Positions 32,739-41,510 of a stretch of 64,000 bases of DNA are shown one piece after another. How positions within the stretch are numbered: the stretch's first letter is position 1; the number at the start of each line of letters is the position of its first letter. Position numbers and translations under genes: made by a program. The notes under the pieces were generated by a model. It was not told where the DNA came from and made no database searches. It worked only from the letters and a program-made list of their open reading frames with translations. Source of the DNA: JBLHZY01 sp050633265. GTDB taxonomy: Bacteria > Pseudomonadota > Alphaproteobacteria > Rhodobacterales > Rhodobacteraceae. Location: NCBI GenBank assembly GCA_050633265.1, contig JBOEGE010000004.1, forward strand, positions 500,933 through 564,932, given 5' to 3'.

Positions 32739-33509
32739 ATGGATGTCATCATGCCGCCCATCCCCCCTCTTGGCCCGCTTCGCCTTGGCGTTAATATTGA
32801 TCACGTTGCCACTGTGCGCAATGCGCGCGGTTCGGCCTATCCTGATCCTTTGCGCGCCGCCAAGATCGCACAGGAAGCTGGTGCGGATGGTATCACCGCC
32901 CATTTGCGCGAAGATCGCCGCCATATTTCGGACGCCGATATCGAGGGGCTGATGGAGGTTCTGAGCGTTCCGCTGAATTTCGAGATGGCGGCAACGGATG
33001 AGATGCAAGCGATTGCGCTGCGCCATAAGCCTCATGCCGTTTGCCTAGTTCCCGAAAAGCGCGAAGAGCGCACGACCGAGGGCGGGCTTGAGGTTGCACG
33101 CGAGGAAAACCGGCTTGCGCATTTTATCGCGCCGCTTGCGGATGCGGGCTGCCGGGTTTCGATTTTTATCGCAGCAGACGCGCCGCAGATCGAGGCAGCA
33201 GCGCGCATTGGGGCGGCTGTGGTCGAGCTGCATACAGGCGCCTATTGCGATCATCACGCCGAGGGCGATTTCGCCGCGCGCGATGCTGAATTGATCCGCT
33301 TGGGTGAGATGGCGTCTTTTGCGCATTCGCTCGGGCTTGAGGTTCATGCAGGCCATGGGCTGACCTATGATACCGTCGCGCCTGTTGCCGCTTTCCCTGA
33401 GGTTCAGGAGCTGAATATCGGGCACTTCTTGATCGGCGAGGCGATCTTCCTTGGGCTTGCGCCCGCGATCCAGGAAATGCGCCGCCTGATGGATGGGGCG
33501 CGGGCATGA
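32739..33509 (+). CDS. pdxJ: Pyridoxine 5'-phosphate synthase
   Basis: A TIM-barrel enzyme that condenses aminoacetone phosphate and deoxyxylulose 5-phosphate to PNP. Motifs are LRLGVNIDHVATVRNARG, GADGITAHLREDRRHI, MQAIALRHKPHAVCLVPEKR and EVHAGHGLTYDTV. The ATG at 32739 gives 256 residues; the in-frame ATG at 32751 is nearly as good. The stop overlaps the next gene by four bases. Confidence 0.96.
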   Translation: MDVIMPPIPPLGPLRLGVNIDHVATVRNARGSAYPDPLRAAKIAQEAGADGITAHLREDRRHISDADIEGLMEVLSVPLNFEMAATDEMQAIALRHKPHAVCLVPEKREERTTEGGLEVAREENRLAHFIAPLADAGCRVSIFIAADAPQIEAAARIGAAVVELHTGAYCDHHAEGDFAARDAELIRLGEMASFAHSLGLEVHAGHGLTYDTVAPVAAFPEVQELNIGHFLIGEAIFLGLAPAIQEMRRLMDGARA

Positions 33510-33967
33510 GGGGTTTGGCGCTAACAATAGGGCTTTGTGTGCTTGGTTTTCCGGCCATTGCGCAAAGCCTTTCGGATTGCGATTGGAATGCGCGGGCGGA
33601 TGCGATCATGGAGCCCTGGGAAGAGAATACACGGACCTATGCAGGCGAGCGGGTGCGCATAGCACTGCTCGATTTGATAGAGCCCGCGGCCGCCCCGTTT
33701 CACCTTTTGCTGATCTCGCCGCCCTTTGATGAGCTTGGCGCGCGGCAATGCAAGGTGATCAGCTTTGCGGGCAATACCGGCTTTGCCTCGGTGAAGTTTC
33801 AGCAGATCGAAAGCGCTTATGATCCGTCCATTGGCCTTACGCTTGGCCTGCCGGTAAGTGCGCCAAATGCGGATGGCGGGATGGGCGACCCGATGAGGCT
33901 GGCGATCACGCTCAACCAATCGACCGGGGATATCGCGCTTGATATGGCCCCGGGATTGCAAGAATAG
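33506..33967 (+). CDS. Secreted protein of unknown function
   Basis: A 153-residue protein with a signal peptide (MRGLALTIGLCVLGFPAIAQ) and probable cleavage after residue 19 or 20. The mature part has two cysteines (SDCDWN, RQCKVISFAG), which may pair in the periplasm. It is coupled to pdxJ by an ATGA overlap and is nine bases from acpS. I do not recognise a domain; the pdxJ-acpS position seems to be conserved in the family. Confidence 0.8.
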   Translation: MRGLALTIGLCVLGFPAIAQSLSDCDWNARADAIMEPWEENTRTYAGERVRIALLDLIEPAAAPFHLLLISPPFDELGARQCKVISFAGNTGFASVKFQQIESAYDPSIGLTLGLPVSAPNADGGMGDPMRLAITLNQSTGDIALDMAPGLQE

Positions 33968-33976
33968 GCCGCACGT

Positions 33977-34387
33977 ATGATCCTTGGCATTGGCACCGAT
34001 TTGGCAAATATTGAGCGGATCGAAGCGACGCTTGAGCGCTTTGGTGATCGCTTTCGCAACCGGGTTTTTACTGAGATCGAGCAGGCCAAAGCTGAGCGGC
34101 GAAAGGATGTTGCCGGGACATATGCCAAGCGATGGGCAGCCAAAGAGGCCTGTTCCAAGGCGCTGGGCACTGGCCTGCGCATGGGCATCGCCTGGAAGGA
34201 CATGGCTGTCAGCAATTTGCAAACTGGCCAGCCCGTTATGCAGCTTTCCGGCTGGGCCGCAGAGCGCCTCAAAGAGATGACACCAAGCGGCCATAGCGCC
34301 ATCGTGCATGTCACGCTCACGGATGATCACCCCTGGGCGCAGGCCTTTGTTGTTATCGAGGCGCGGCCCGATCCGGCAAGCCCGTAA
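33977..34387 (+). CDS. acpS: Holo-[acyl-carrier-protein] synthase
   Basis: A 136-residue phosphopantetheinyl transferase that activates acyl carrier protein. The Mg2+-binding motif is ILGIGTDLANIERIEATL, and the second signature is RWAAKEACSKALGTGLRMG. It lies upstream of lepB, from which it is separated by a promoter-containing gap. Confidence 0.96.
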   Translation: MILGIGTDLANIERIEATLERFGDRFRNRVFTEIEQAKAERRKDVAGTYAKRWAAKEACSKALGTGLRMGIAWKDMAVSNLQTGQPVMQLSGWAAERLKEMTPSGHSAIVHVTLTDDHPWAQAFVVIEARPDPASP

Positions 34388-34433
34388 TAAGCCGCCAAAA
34401 CCCGCCATTTCTTAAGGAAAACCCCGCAATCGC

Positions 34434-34462
34434 TTGACAGCGGGGGGGCTGCTGCGCATGTA
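34434..34462 (+). promoter_or_regulatory. Candidate promoter of lepB-rnc-era
   Basis: A consensus TTGACA (34434-34439) is followed after 17 bases by CATGTA (34457-34462), which is a poor -10. CCCCGC and GCGGGG arms (34422-34427 and 34440-34445) flank the -35. Confidence 0.45.
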
Positions 34463-34495
34463 GCTGAGAGAGTTGGGAAGCAAAGGCGGATATTC

Positions 34496-35266
34496 ATGGC
34501 GGATTTCAAAGAAGGTGTGATCGAGCTGGTTAAAACGATCGTTTATGCGTTGCTGATTGCTGGCGTGTTTCGGTCGCTTTTCTTTCAGCCCTTCTGGATT
34601 CCAACCGGATCGATGAAAGACACTCTGCTAATTGGCGATTTTCTGTTTGTGAACAAAATGTCTTATGGCTATTCGCGCTATTCCTGCCCCTTTGCGATCT
34701 GCCCGATTTCGGGGCGCATTCTTGGCTCTGATCCTGAGCGCGGCGATGTGATTGTGTTTCGCCATCCGTCAACGGGCGAGGATTATGTAAAGCGCTTGAT
34801 CGGCCTGCCGGGCGACGACATTCAAGTGACCGATGGCATCCTGTCGATCAACGGCACTGTTGCCCCGCAAGAGGCGAACGGCATCTTTAGCGAGGTGTTT
34901 GAGCGCCAAGGCTCTGCTGGAACGACGCCGAAATGTAATCGCGCTGTTGGTGCGGGCGGCGAGTGCCTCAAAGAGCGCTACATCGAAACGTTGCCCAACG
35001 GGGTGAAGCATTCGGTGCTAAACGCGGGCATCTCTGAGCTTGATAACAAAGGGATTTTCACTGTGCCTGCGGGGCAGTATTTTTTCATGGGCGACAATCG
35101 CGATAACTCGACAGATAGCCGTGTGGCGCGGCCAAATGGGGTTGGCTTTGTGCCGGAGAAATATCTTCTTGGCCGGGTGGATCGGGTGATTTTCTCGGCT
35201 GAGGGGCGTTCGCTTCTGGCCTTTTGGACATGGCGCAAAGATCGCTTCTTTAAGGCGGTTCAATGA
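34496..35266 (+). CDS. lepB: Signal peptidase I
   Basis: A 256-residue membrane serine protease that removes Sec signal peptides. One N-terminal helix (about residues 10-30) precedes the catalytic domain. The nucleophile Ser39 lies in IPTGSMKDTLLIGDFLFVNK and the general base Lys99 in DYVKRLIGLPGDD; box E is GDNRDNSTDSR. The ATG at 34496 starts MADFKEGVIELVKT. It leads the lepB-rnc-era group. Confidence 0.97.
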   Translation: MADFKEGVIELVKTIVYALLIAGVFRSLFFQPFWIPTGSMKDTLLIGDFLFVNKMSYGYSRYSCPFAICPISGRILGSDPERGDVIVFRHPSTGEDYVKRLIGLPGDDIQVTDGILSINGTVAPQEANGIFSEVFERQGSAGTTPKCNRAVGAGGECLKERYIETLPNGVKHSVLNAGISELDNKGIFTVPAGQYFFMGDNRDNSTDSRVARPNGVGFVPEKYLLGRVDRVIFSAEGRSLLAFWTWRKDRFFKAVQ

Positions 35267-35308
35267 ACTGTTTCTTGATATTCCGGTGCGCGGCGTGAGG
35301 GCTTTTTG

Positions 35309-35992
35309 ATGAAGCTTGCTGCGGACCTTTCTGAATTTCAAACCCGTCTGGGGCATCACTTTTCAGACCCTGAATTGCTGGTGCGCGCGGTCACGCATTC
35401 CTCGCTTTCTACAACCACCCGCCCAGACAATCAGCGGCTCGAATTTCTCGGCGATCGGGTGCTTGGGCTGGTGATGTCTGAGGCGTTGTTTCAGGCGGAT
35501 ACGGGCGCGTCTGAAGGCCAGCTTGCGCCGCGATTTAATGCTTTGGTGCGCAAGGAAACCTGCGCGGCGATTGCGCGCGAGATCGAGCTTGGCACAGTGC
35601 TGAAATTGGGCCGCTCAGAGATGCTCTCTGGTGGGCGGCGCAAAGAGGCGCTGCTTGGGGATGCGATGGAAGCGGTGATTGCTGCGATCTATCTTGATGG
35701 TGGGTTTGAGGCGGCACGCGGCGTTATTCTGGCGCTTTGGGCCAAGCGGATTGAGAGCGTCGCAGAGGATGCGCGCGATCCAAAAACCGCCCTGCAAGAA
35801 TGGGCGCAAGCCCGCCGACAAAGCCCGCCAACTTATGTCGAGATTGCCCGCGAGGGCCCCGATCACGCCCCGATATTCACGATAGAGGCGCGCCTGCAAA
35901 CGGGCGAAGCCGAAGCCGCAAAAGCGCCCTCAAAGCGCCAAGCAGAGCAAGCCGCCGCGCGCGCATTGCTCAAACGAATGGAGTCCCAATGA
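35309..35992 (+). CDS. rnc: Ribonuclease III
   Basis: A 227-residue double-strand-specific endoribonuclease. The signature NQRLEFLGDRVLGLVMSE is intact, with the second acidic cluster in ALLGDAMEAVIAAIYLDGG. A dsRBD follows from about residue 155 (DPKTALQEWAQARRQSPPTY). I prefer the ATG at 35309, with GAGG eight bases upstream, over the adjoining TTG at 35306. It overlaps era by four bases. Confidence 0.96.
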   Translation: MKLAADLSEFQTRLGHHFSDPELLVRAVTHSSLSTTTRPDNQRLEFLGDRVLGLVMSEALFQADTGASEGQLAPRFNALVRKETCAAIAREIELGTVLKLGRSEMLSGGRRKEALLGDAMEAVIAAIYLDGGFEAARGVILALWAKRIESVAEDARDPKTALQEWAQARRQSPPTYVEIAREGPDHAPIFTIEARLQTGEAEAAKAPSKRQAEQAAARALLKRMESQ

Positions 35993-36927
35993 TGGGCGAA
36001 GACATGATGGCCGATACAGGCAAAACGCGCGCCGGATTTGTTGCGCTGATTGGCGAGCCGAACGCGGGCAAATCGACGCTGCTCAACCGGATGGTTGGCG
36101 CGAAGGTTTCGATCGTAACCCACAAGGTTCAAACAACGCGGGCGCGCATTCGCGGCGTTGCGATTGAGGGCGAGACCCAGATCGTTTTCGTCGATACGCC
36201 GGGCCTGTTTGCGCCGCGCCGCCGGCTGGATCGCGCGATGGTGGCGGCCGCTTGGGGCGGGGCAGCGGATGCGGATATTGTTGTTTTGATGATCGAGGCG
36301 CATCGCGGTATTACACCGGGCGTGCGTGCGATTTTGGAAGCCTTGGCCGAGCGCACAACTGGGCGCCCTGTTGCCCTTGCGATCAACAAAATTGATCGGG
36401 TGAAGGCGGATATTCTGCTAAAGCTTACCGAAGAAATGAACGCCGCCTTCCCGTTTGAAAAGACCTTTATGATATCGGCCGAGAAGGGCCACGGCGTTGA
36501 TGATCTTAAGGCGTGGTTGGCGCAAAGCCTGCCGATGGGCCCATGGCTTTACCCCGAGGATCAGATTGCCGATCTGCCCGTGCGGATGATCGCCGCCGAA
36601 GTGACTCGCGAAAAGCTGACCCTGCGCCTTCATCAAGAGCTGCCCTATCAGCTAACGGTTGAGACGGAAAAATGGGAAGAGCGCAAAGATGGCTCGGCCA
36701 AGATTGATCAGATCATCTATGTGATGCGCGACGGCCATAAGGGCATTTTGCTTGGTAAAAAAGGCGAGACGATCAAAGCGGTTGGCAAGGCTGCGCGCGA
36801 AGATCTTGAAGAGTTTTTGGGCCGCAAGGTGCATCTTTTCTTGCAGGTTAAAGTGCGCCCCAACTGGCTTGAAGAGGCTGAGCGTTACGGCGAAATGGGG
36901 CTCGATTTTCGCGACGGCAACAGCTGA
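35989..36927 (+). CDS. era: GTPase Era
   Basis: A 312-residue ribosome-associated GTPase for 16S rRNA maturation. G1 is GEPNAGKSTLLNRMVG, the effector/G3 region has HKVQTTRARIRG and FVDTPGLFAPRRR, and G4 is AINKIDRVK. A C-terminal KH domain (about residues 215-300) includes RDGHKGILLGKKGETIKAVG. Two adjacent in-frame ATGs occur at 35989 and 35992; I use the first, which overlaps the rnc stop. Confidence 0.97.
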   Translation: MMGEDMMADTGKTRAGFVALIGEPNAGKSTLLNRMVGAKVSIVTHKVQTTRARIRGVAIEGETQIVFVDTPGLFAPRRRLDRAMVAAAWGGAADADIVVLMIEAHRGITPGVRAILEALAERTTGRPVALAINKIDRVKADILLKLTEEMNAAFPFEKTFMISAEKGHGVDDLKAWLAQSLPMGPWLYPEDQIADLPVRMIAAEVTREKLTLRLHQELPYQLTVETEKWEERKDGSAKIDQIIYVMRDGHKGILLGKKGETIKAVGKAAREDLEEFLGRKVHLFLQVKVRPNWLEEAERYGEMGLDFRDGNS

Positions 36928-37256
36928 TGCGGCTCACGTCGGATATGTGGGTTTCGGCCTATTTAGCCCGGCTTCGGCTTGCGGATATTCCGGCGTTTGT
37001 AACGGCCAAGGGCGATCCGACAGCCGGCGCTGTGATTGTTAAATCCAACCCTTTGGATGGTTCCGCCAAGGCCTTTGTTCGGGCCTTTGATTTGGCCTCC
37101 AACAAGCGGCGCTGGGATCTTTTGGCCGAAGGGGATGATGCAGACGTCGAGGCCGCATTGGCCCGGCAGCGCGGCTTTGATCCTGATCTTTGGGTGATCG
37201 AGGTTGAGGATCGCGAGGGGCGCACTTTGCTCGATCAGCCGGGGTTGAGCGAGTAG
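36927..37256 (+). CDS. DUF1491 protein
   Basis: A 109-residue cytoplasmic protein starting MRLTSDMWVSAYLARLRLAD, with GDPTAGAVIVKSNPLDG and the C-terminal DPDLWVIEVEDREGRTLLDQ, typical of DUF1491. It starts on the last base of era. In related genomes as I recall them it lies between era and recO; here the reversed rfb cluster separates it from recO. Function unknown. Confidence 0.88.
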   Translation: MRLTSDMWVSAYLARLRLADIPAFVTAKGDPTAGAVIVKSNPLDGSAKAFVRAFDLASNKRRWDLLAEGDDADVEAALARQRGFDPDLWVIEVEDREGRTLLDQPGLSE

Positions 37257-37260
37257 CGGA

Positions 37261-38151
<891 letters not shown>

Positions 38152-38154
38152 GGC

Positions 38155-39009
38155 TTAGGTCTCACTCGTTATGGTGGCGATCAAGGCAGGCAGGGAGGCG
38201 CGCCAATCGGGGCGTTTTATGCCGAAGGCTGTTTGGAGCGCGCTGCAATCCATGCGGGAATTGAGCGGGCGCGAAGCCGGCGTTGGGTAATCTTCGCTTG
38301 GGATGCCGTGGACTTTTGTTTTGAGGTTTGCCGCCTCAAAGATGGCGCGGGCGAAATCGGCCCAGCTGACATCGGGCGCGCCGGAAAAATGATAGATACC
38401 GCTTTTTTCGGGCGCGGTTTTGAGCGCTTGGGCGATGGTCAGGCAGGCTTGGGCGATGGCGTGCGCTGGCGTTGGCCCGCCGATTTGATCGTTTACGATA
38501 TTAAGGCTGTCGCGGGTGGCGCCGAGGCGCAGCATGGTGCGCAGGAAGTTGTTGCCCGTGCTGGAGTAAACCCAGCTTGTGCGCAGGATGGCATAGGTTC
38601 CGCCCGCCGCGCGCACGCCGCTTTCGCCTGCTTCTTTTGAGCGGCCATAGGCATTGATCGGGGCGGTTTTGGCCGTTGTTGCGAAGGGCGCGCTGCCTTG
38701 CCCATCGAGCACATAATCGGTCGAGATATGCACCAAGGGCGCGCCAATTTCAGCACAGGCGCGGGCCATCATGGTTGGCGCGTGGACGTTGATGATCGTG
38801 GCATTTTGCTCATCCTCTTCGGCCGCATCAACGGCTGTATAGGCCGCAGCATTGATCACCGCAGAGGGGGCCATTTGGCGGATCACATCGGCGCAGGCGC
38901 GTGGATCGCTTAGATCAACCGTATCACGGCCAAGGGCGATGGCATCAGGGGCAAGGGCGCGCAATTCGCGGGCGACTTGGCCGGTTTCTCCAAAGATCAA
39001 CAGGGGCAT
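38155..39009 (-). CDS. rfbD: dTDP-4-dehydrorhamnose reductase RfbD
   Basis: A 284-residue Rossmann reductase that forms dTDP-L-rhamnose. Motifs are LLIFGETGQVARELR, the Asn/Ala-rich VINAAAYTAVDAAEEDE, VHISTDYVLDGQG, a YGRSKEAGE catalytic Tyr-Lys pair and RTSWVYSSTGNNFLRTM. The start overlaps the rfbB stop by one base. Confidence 0.95.
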   Translation of the reverse strand: MPLLIFGETGQVARELRALAPDAIALGRDTVDLSDPRACADVIRQMAPSAVINAAAYTAVDAAEEDEQNATIINVHAPTMMARACAEIGAPLVHISTDYVLDGQGSAPFATTAKTAPINAYGRSKEAGESGVRAAGGTYAILRTSWVYSSTGNNFLRTMLRLGATRDSLNIVNDQIGGPTPAHAIAQACLTIAQALKTAPEKSGIYHFSGAPDVSWADFARAIFEAANLKTKVHGIPSEDYPTPASRPLNSRMDCSALQTAFGIKRPDWRASLPALIATITSET

Positions 39010-40049
39010 TATGCGCCTTTCCCGAGGCGTTCACCAACACCTGTGCGGTTTTGCAGCGCTTGCCACCAAGCCTCGTTTTCCAGATACCACGCAACGGTTT
39101 GCATCAGCCCCTCTTGCAGGCCAATGCTTGGCGCCCAGCCCAGCTCATCTTTGATGCGGCTGGCGTTGATCGCATAACGCGCATCATGGCCGGGGCGGTC
39201 TTGAACATGGGTGATCAGATCGCGGTAGGGCCGCGCGGCGGGGCGCAAGCGATCGAGCGCGGCGCAGATCATCTCGACGATATCAATGTTGCGCGCCTCT
39301 GCATTGCCGCCGATGCAATAGGTCCGCCCGTTGAGCCCGTCTTGCAGAACGGTAAGGAGGGCTGTTGCGTGATCCTCAACATAGAGCCAATCGCGCACAT
39401 TTTCGCCTTTGCCATAGATCGGGATCGGCTTGCCCGCCAAAGCATTGAGGATCACAACGGGGATTAGCTTTTCGGGGAACTGATAGGGGCCGTAATTGTT
39501 GGAGCAATTGGAGATCACAATGGGCAGCCCATAGGTTTCGCCCCAAGCGCGCACGAGGTGATCTGAGCTCGCTTTGGAAGATGAGTAGGGCGAGTTCGGG
39601 CGATAGGGGGTTTCCTCTTCGAACTGGCCGGTTGGGCCCAGCGTGCCAAAGACTTCATCCGTTGAAATATGGTGAAAACGAAAGCCTTTCGGCTTGCCTT
39701 CCGCCATCCAGAAAGCGCGCGCGGCTTCCAGCATGTGGTAGGTGCCAAGGACGTTGGTTTCAACAAAATCCGCCGGGCTATCAATCGAGCGATCCACATG
39801 GCTTTCGGCCGCCAGATGCATCACCGCATCCGGGCGATGCGCAGCGAAAATGCGCGCAAGGGCTTGGGGATCGCGGATATCGGCCTGTTCAAACGCGTAG
39901 TTGGGATGTTGTGCCACGGAGGCGATATTCTCAAGGCAGGCCGCATAGGTCAGTGCATCAAGATTGACGATTTCGTGGCCCTGCGCAATCGCTTGGCGCA
40001 CAACAGCAGAGCCGATAAAACCTGCGCCTCCAGTGACTAGAATTTTCAT
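39009..40049 (-). CDS. rfbB: dTDP-glucose 4,6-dehydratase RfbB
   Basis: A 346-residue extended SDR enzyme that converts dTDP-glucose to dTDP-4-keto-6-deoxyglucose. Motifs are ILVTGGAGFIGSAVVRQAI, MHLAAESHVDRSI, HHISTDEVFGTLG, YSSSKASSDHLVRAWGETYG and NNYGPYQFPEKLIPVVI. It overlaps rfbC by four bases. Confidence 0.96.
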   Translation of the reverse strand: MKILVTGGAGFIGSAVVRQAIAQGHEIVNLDALTYAACLENIASVAQHPNYAFEQADIRDPQALARIFAAHRPDAVMHLAAESHVDRSIDSPADFVETNVLGTYHMLEAARAFWMAEGKPKGFRFHHISTDEVFGTLGPTGQFEEETPYRPNSPYSSSKASSDHLVRAWGETYGLPIVISNCSNNYGPYQFPEKLIPVVILNALAGKPIPIYGKGENVRDWLYVEDHATALLTVLQDGLNGRTYCIGGNAEARNIDIVEMICAALDRLRPAARPYRDLITHVQDRPGHDARYAINASRIKDELGWAPSIGLQEGLMQTVAWYLENEAWWQALQNRTGVGERLGKGA

Positions 40050-40618
40050 CGCGTGGCCTCATAGGTAAAGGGCGAAGGCGCTTGGCTTAAATGTGGTGCT
40101 GCACTGTCTTTGGCAGAGAGGATTGGCGCGCCGGTGAGGCCCCAATCAATGCCGATTTCCGGATCGTCCCAGCGAATGCCACCATCGGCTTCGGGGGCGT
40201 AATGCGTGGTACATTTATAGGCGATTTCGGTGTTGGGGGCGCGGGTGACAAAGCCGTGAAGAAAGCCTGCGGGGATCAGCAATTGTTGGCCGGTTTGGGG
40301 CGAAAGCTCGATCCCGAACCATTGGCCGAATGTGGGCGATCCGGCGCGGTAATCCACCGCGACATCAAACAAAAGCCCCTGCACGCATCGGACGAGCTTG
40401 GCCTGCGCAAAGGGGGGCGCCTGGTAATGCAACCCGCGCAATGTGCCTGTGTCGGCGGATAGGGAATGATTGTCTTGGACGAATTCAATATCAAGGCCAG
40501 CGGCGGCCATGGTCGCTTTGTTCCAGCTCTCGGAAAACCAGCCGCGCGCATCGCCGTGGCGCTTTGGCGTGAGGATAAGGACACCGGGTAACGGGGTTTG
40601 GTCAACTTGCAAAATCAT
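40046..40618 (-). CDS. rfbC: dTDP-4-dehydrorhamnose 3,5-epimerase RfbC
   Basis: A 190-residue cupin-fold epimerase. Motifs are GWFSESWNKATMAAAG, FVQDNHSLSADTGTLRGLHY with the active-site His in RGLHYQ, VRCVQGLLFDVAVDYR and LIPAGFLHGFVT. It is the promoter-proximal gene of the reversed rhamnose cluster and is divergent from recO. Confidence 0.96.
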   Translation of the reverse strand: MILQVDQTPLPGVLILTPKRHGDARGWFSESWNKATMAAAGLDIEFVQDNHSLSADTGTLRGLHYQAPPFAQAKLVRCVQGLLFDVAVDYRAGSPTFGQWFGIELSPQTGQQLLIPAGFLHGFVTRAPNTEIAYKCTTHYAPEADGGIRWDDPEIGIDWGLTGAPILSAKDSAAPHLSQAPSPFTYEATR

Positions 40619-40724
40619 TCCTTTCGGCAGGCTTGGCGTTAGCTACTACAGTTTTTAGCAGAGGGTAAAGGGAGGGTCGCACTGGCAACTTGCGCAAGCG
40701 CTTGTTGGGGCGGATAGTGCGGCC

Positions 40725-41453
40725 ATGGAATGGCGGGATCAAGGGGCGGTGCTGAGTGTGCGGCGGCATGGGGAGACTTCGGCGATTGTCGAGGTGTTCA
40801 CAGCCGCGCATGGGCGGCACGCAGGGGTTGTGCGGGGCGGGGTCTCGCGCAAGCTTGCGCCTATATTGCAGCCCGGCGCGCAGATTGATGTGACGTGGCG
40901 GGCGCGATTGGACGAACATTTGGGCGCCTTTACGGTAGAGCCGATCCGCTCGCGTGCGGCGGCGATTATGGCGGATCGGGGCGCTTTGGCGGCGCTGAAT
41001 GCCGTGACTGGGTTGCTGGCCTTTTCCCTGCCAGAGCGCGAGCCGCACCCGTTTCTTTATCGCAGCTCTTTGGCGCTTCTCGATCTGTTGGGGCATTCGC
41101 CGGATTGGCCCGTTGCTTACTTGCAGTGGGAGCTTTCGATGCTCGAAGAGCTTGGCTTTGGGCTTGATCTTTCGTCTTGCGCTGTGACGGGCAGCCGCGA
41201 TGATTTGGCCTATGTCAGCCCGCGCACGGGGCGCGCTGTTTCGGCAGAGGCGGCGGGGGATTGGGCGGATCGGCTTTTGCCTTTGCCGATGTGTTTGCTC
41301 GGGCAATCGCCCCTTGATATGGCGGAAATCCGCGAAGGGATGCGCACCACGGGGCATTTCCTCAATCGGCTCGCAGCCGAGATGGGCAATCGCCCCTTGC
41401 CTGGCGTGCGCCAGAGGCTTTTGGATGTTTTGGCCAAGAGTGCGCAACCGTAA
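40725..41453 (+). CDS. recO: DNA repair protein RecO
   Basis: A 242-residue recombination mediator that helps RecR load RecA at gaps. The OB-fold N-terminus (MEWRDQGAVLSVRRHGETSA) includes VVRGGVSRKLAPILQPGAQI; the helical C-terminus has LLDLLGHSPDWPVAYLQWEL and YVSPRTGRAVS. The ATG is at 40725. It is the end of the era-recO block and is followed by a two-way terminator. Confidence 0.93.
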   Translation: MEWRDQGAVLSVRRHGETSAIVEVFTAAHGRHAGVVRGGVSRKLAPILQPGAQIDVTWRARLDEHLGAFTVEPIRSRAAAIMADRGALAALNAVTGLLAFSLPEREPHPFLYRSSLALLDLLGHSPDWPVAYLQWELSMLEELGFGLDLSSCAVTGSRDDLAYVSPRTGRAVSAEAAGDWADRLLPLPMCLLGQSPLDMAEIREGMRTTGHFLNRLAAEMGNRPLPGVRQRLLDVLAKSAQP

Positions 41454-41455
41454 GT

Positions 41456-41494
41456 AAAAAAAGGCGGCCCCGTTTCCAGAGCCGCCCTTTTATC
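41456..41494. terminator. Bidirectional terminator between recO and the methylsuccinyl-CoA dehydrogenase gene
   Basis: An A-tract, a GGCGGC/GCCGCC stem across a short loop and a TTTT tract lie between the convergent stops. Confidence 0.8.
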
Positions 41495-41510
41495 TATTTG
41501 AAAGCTCGTT

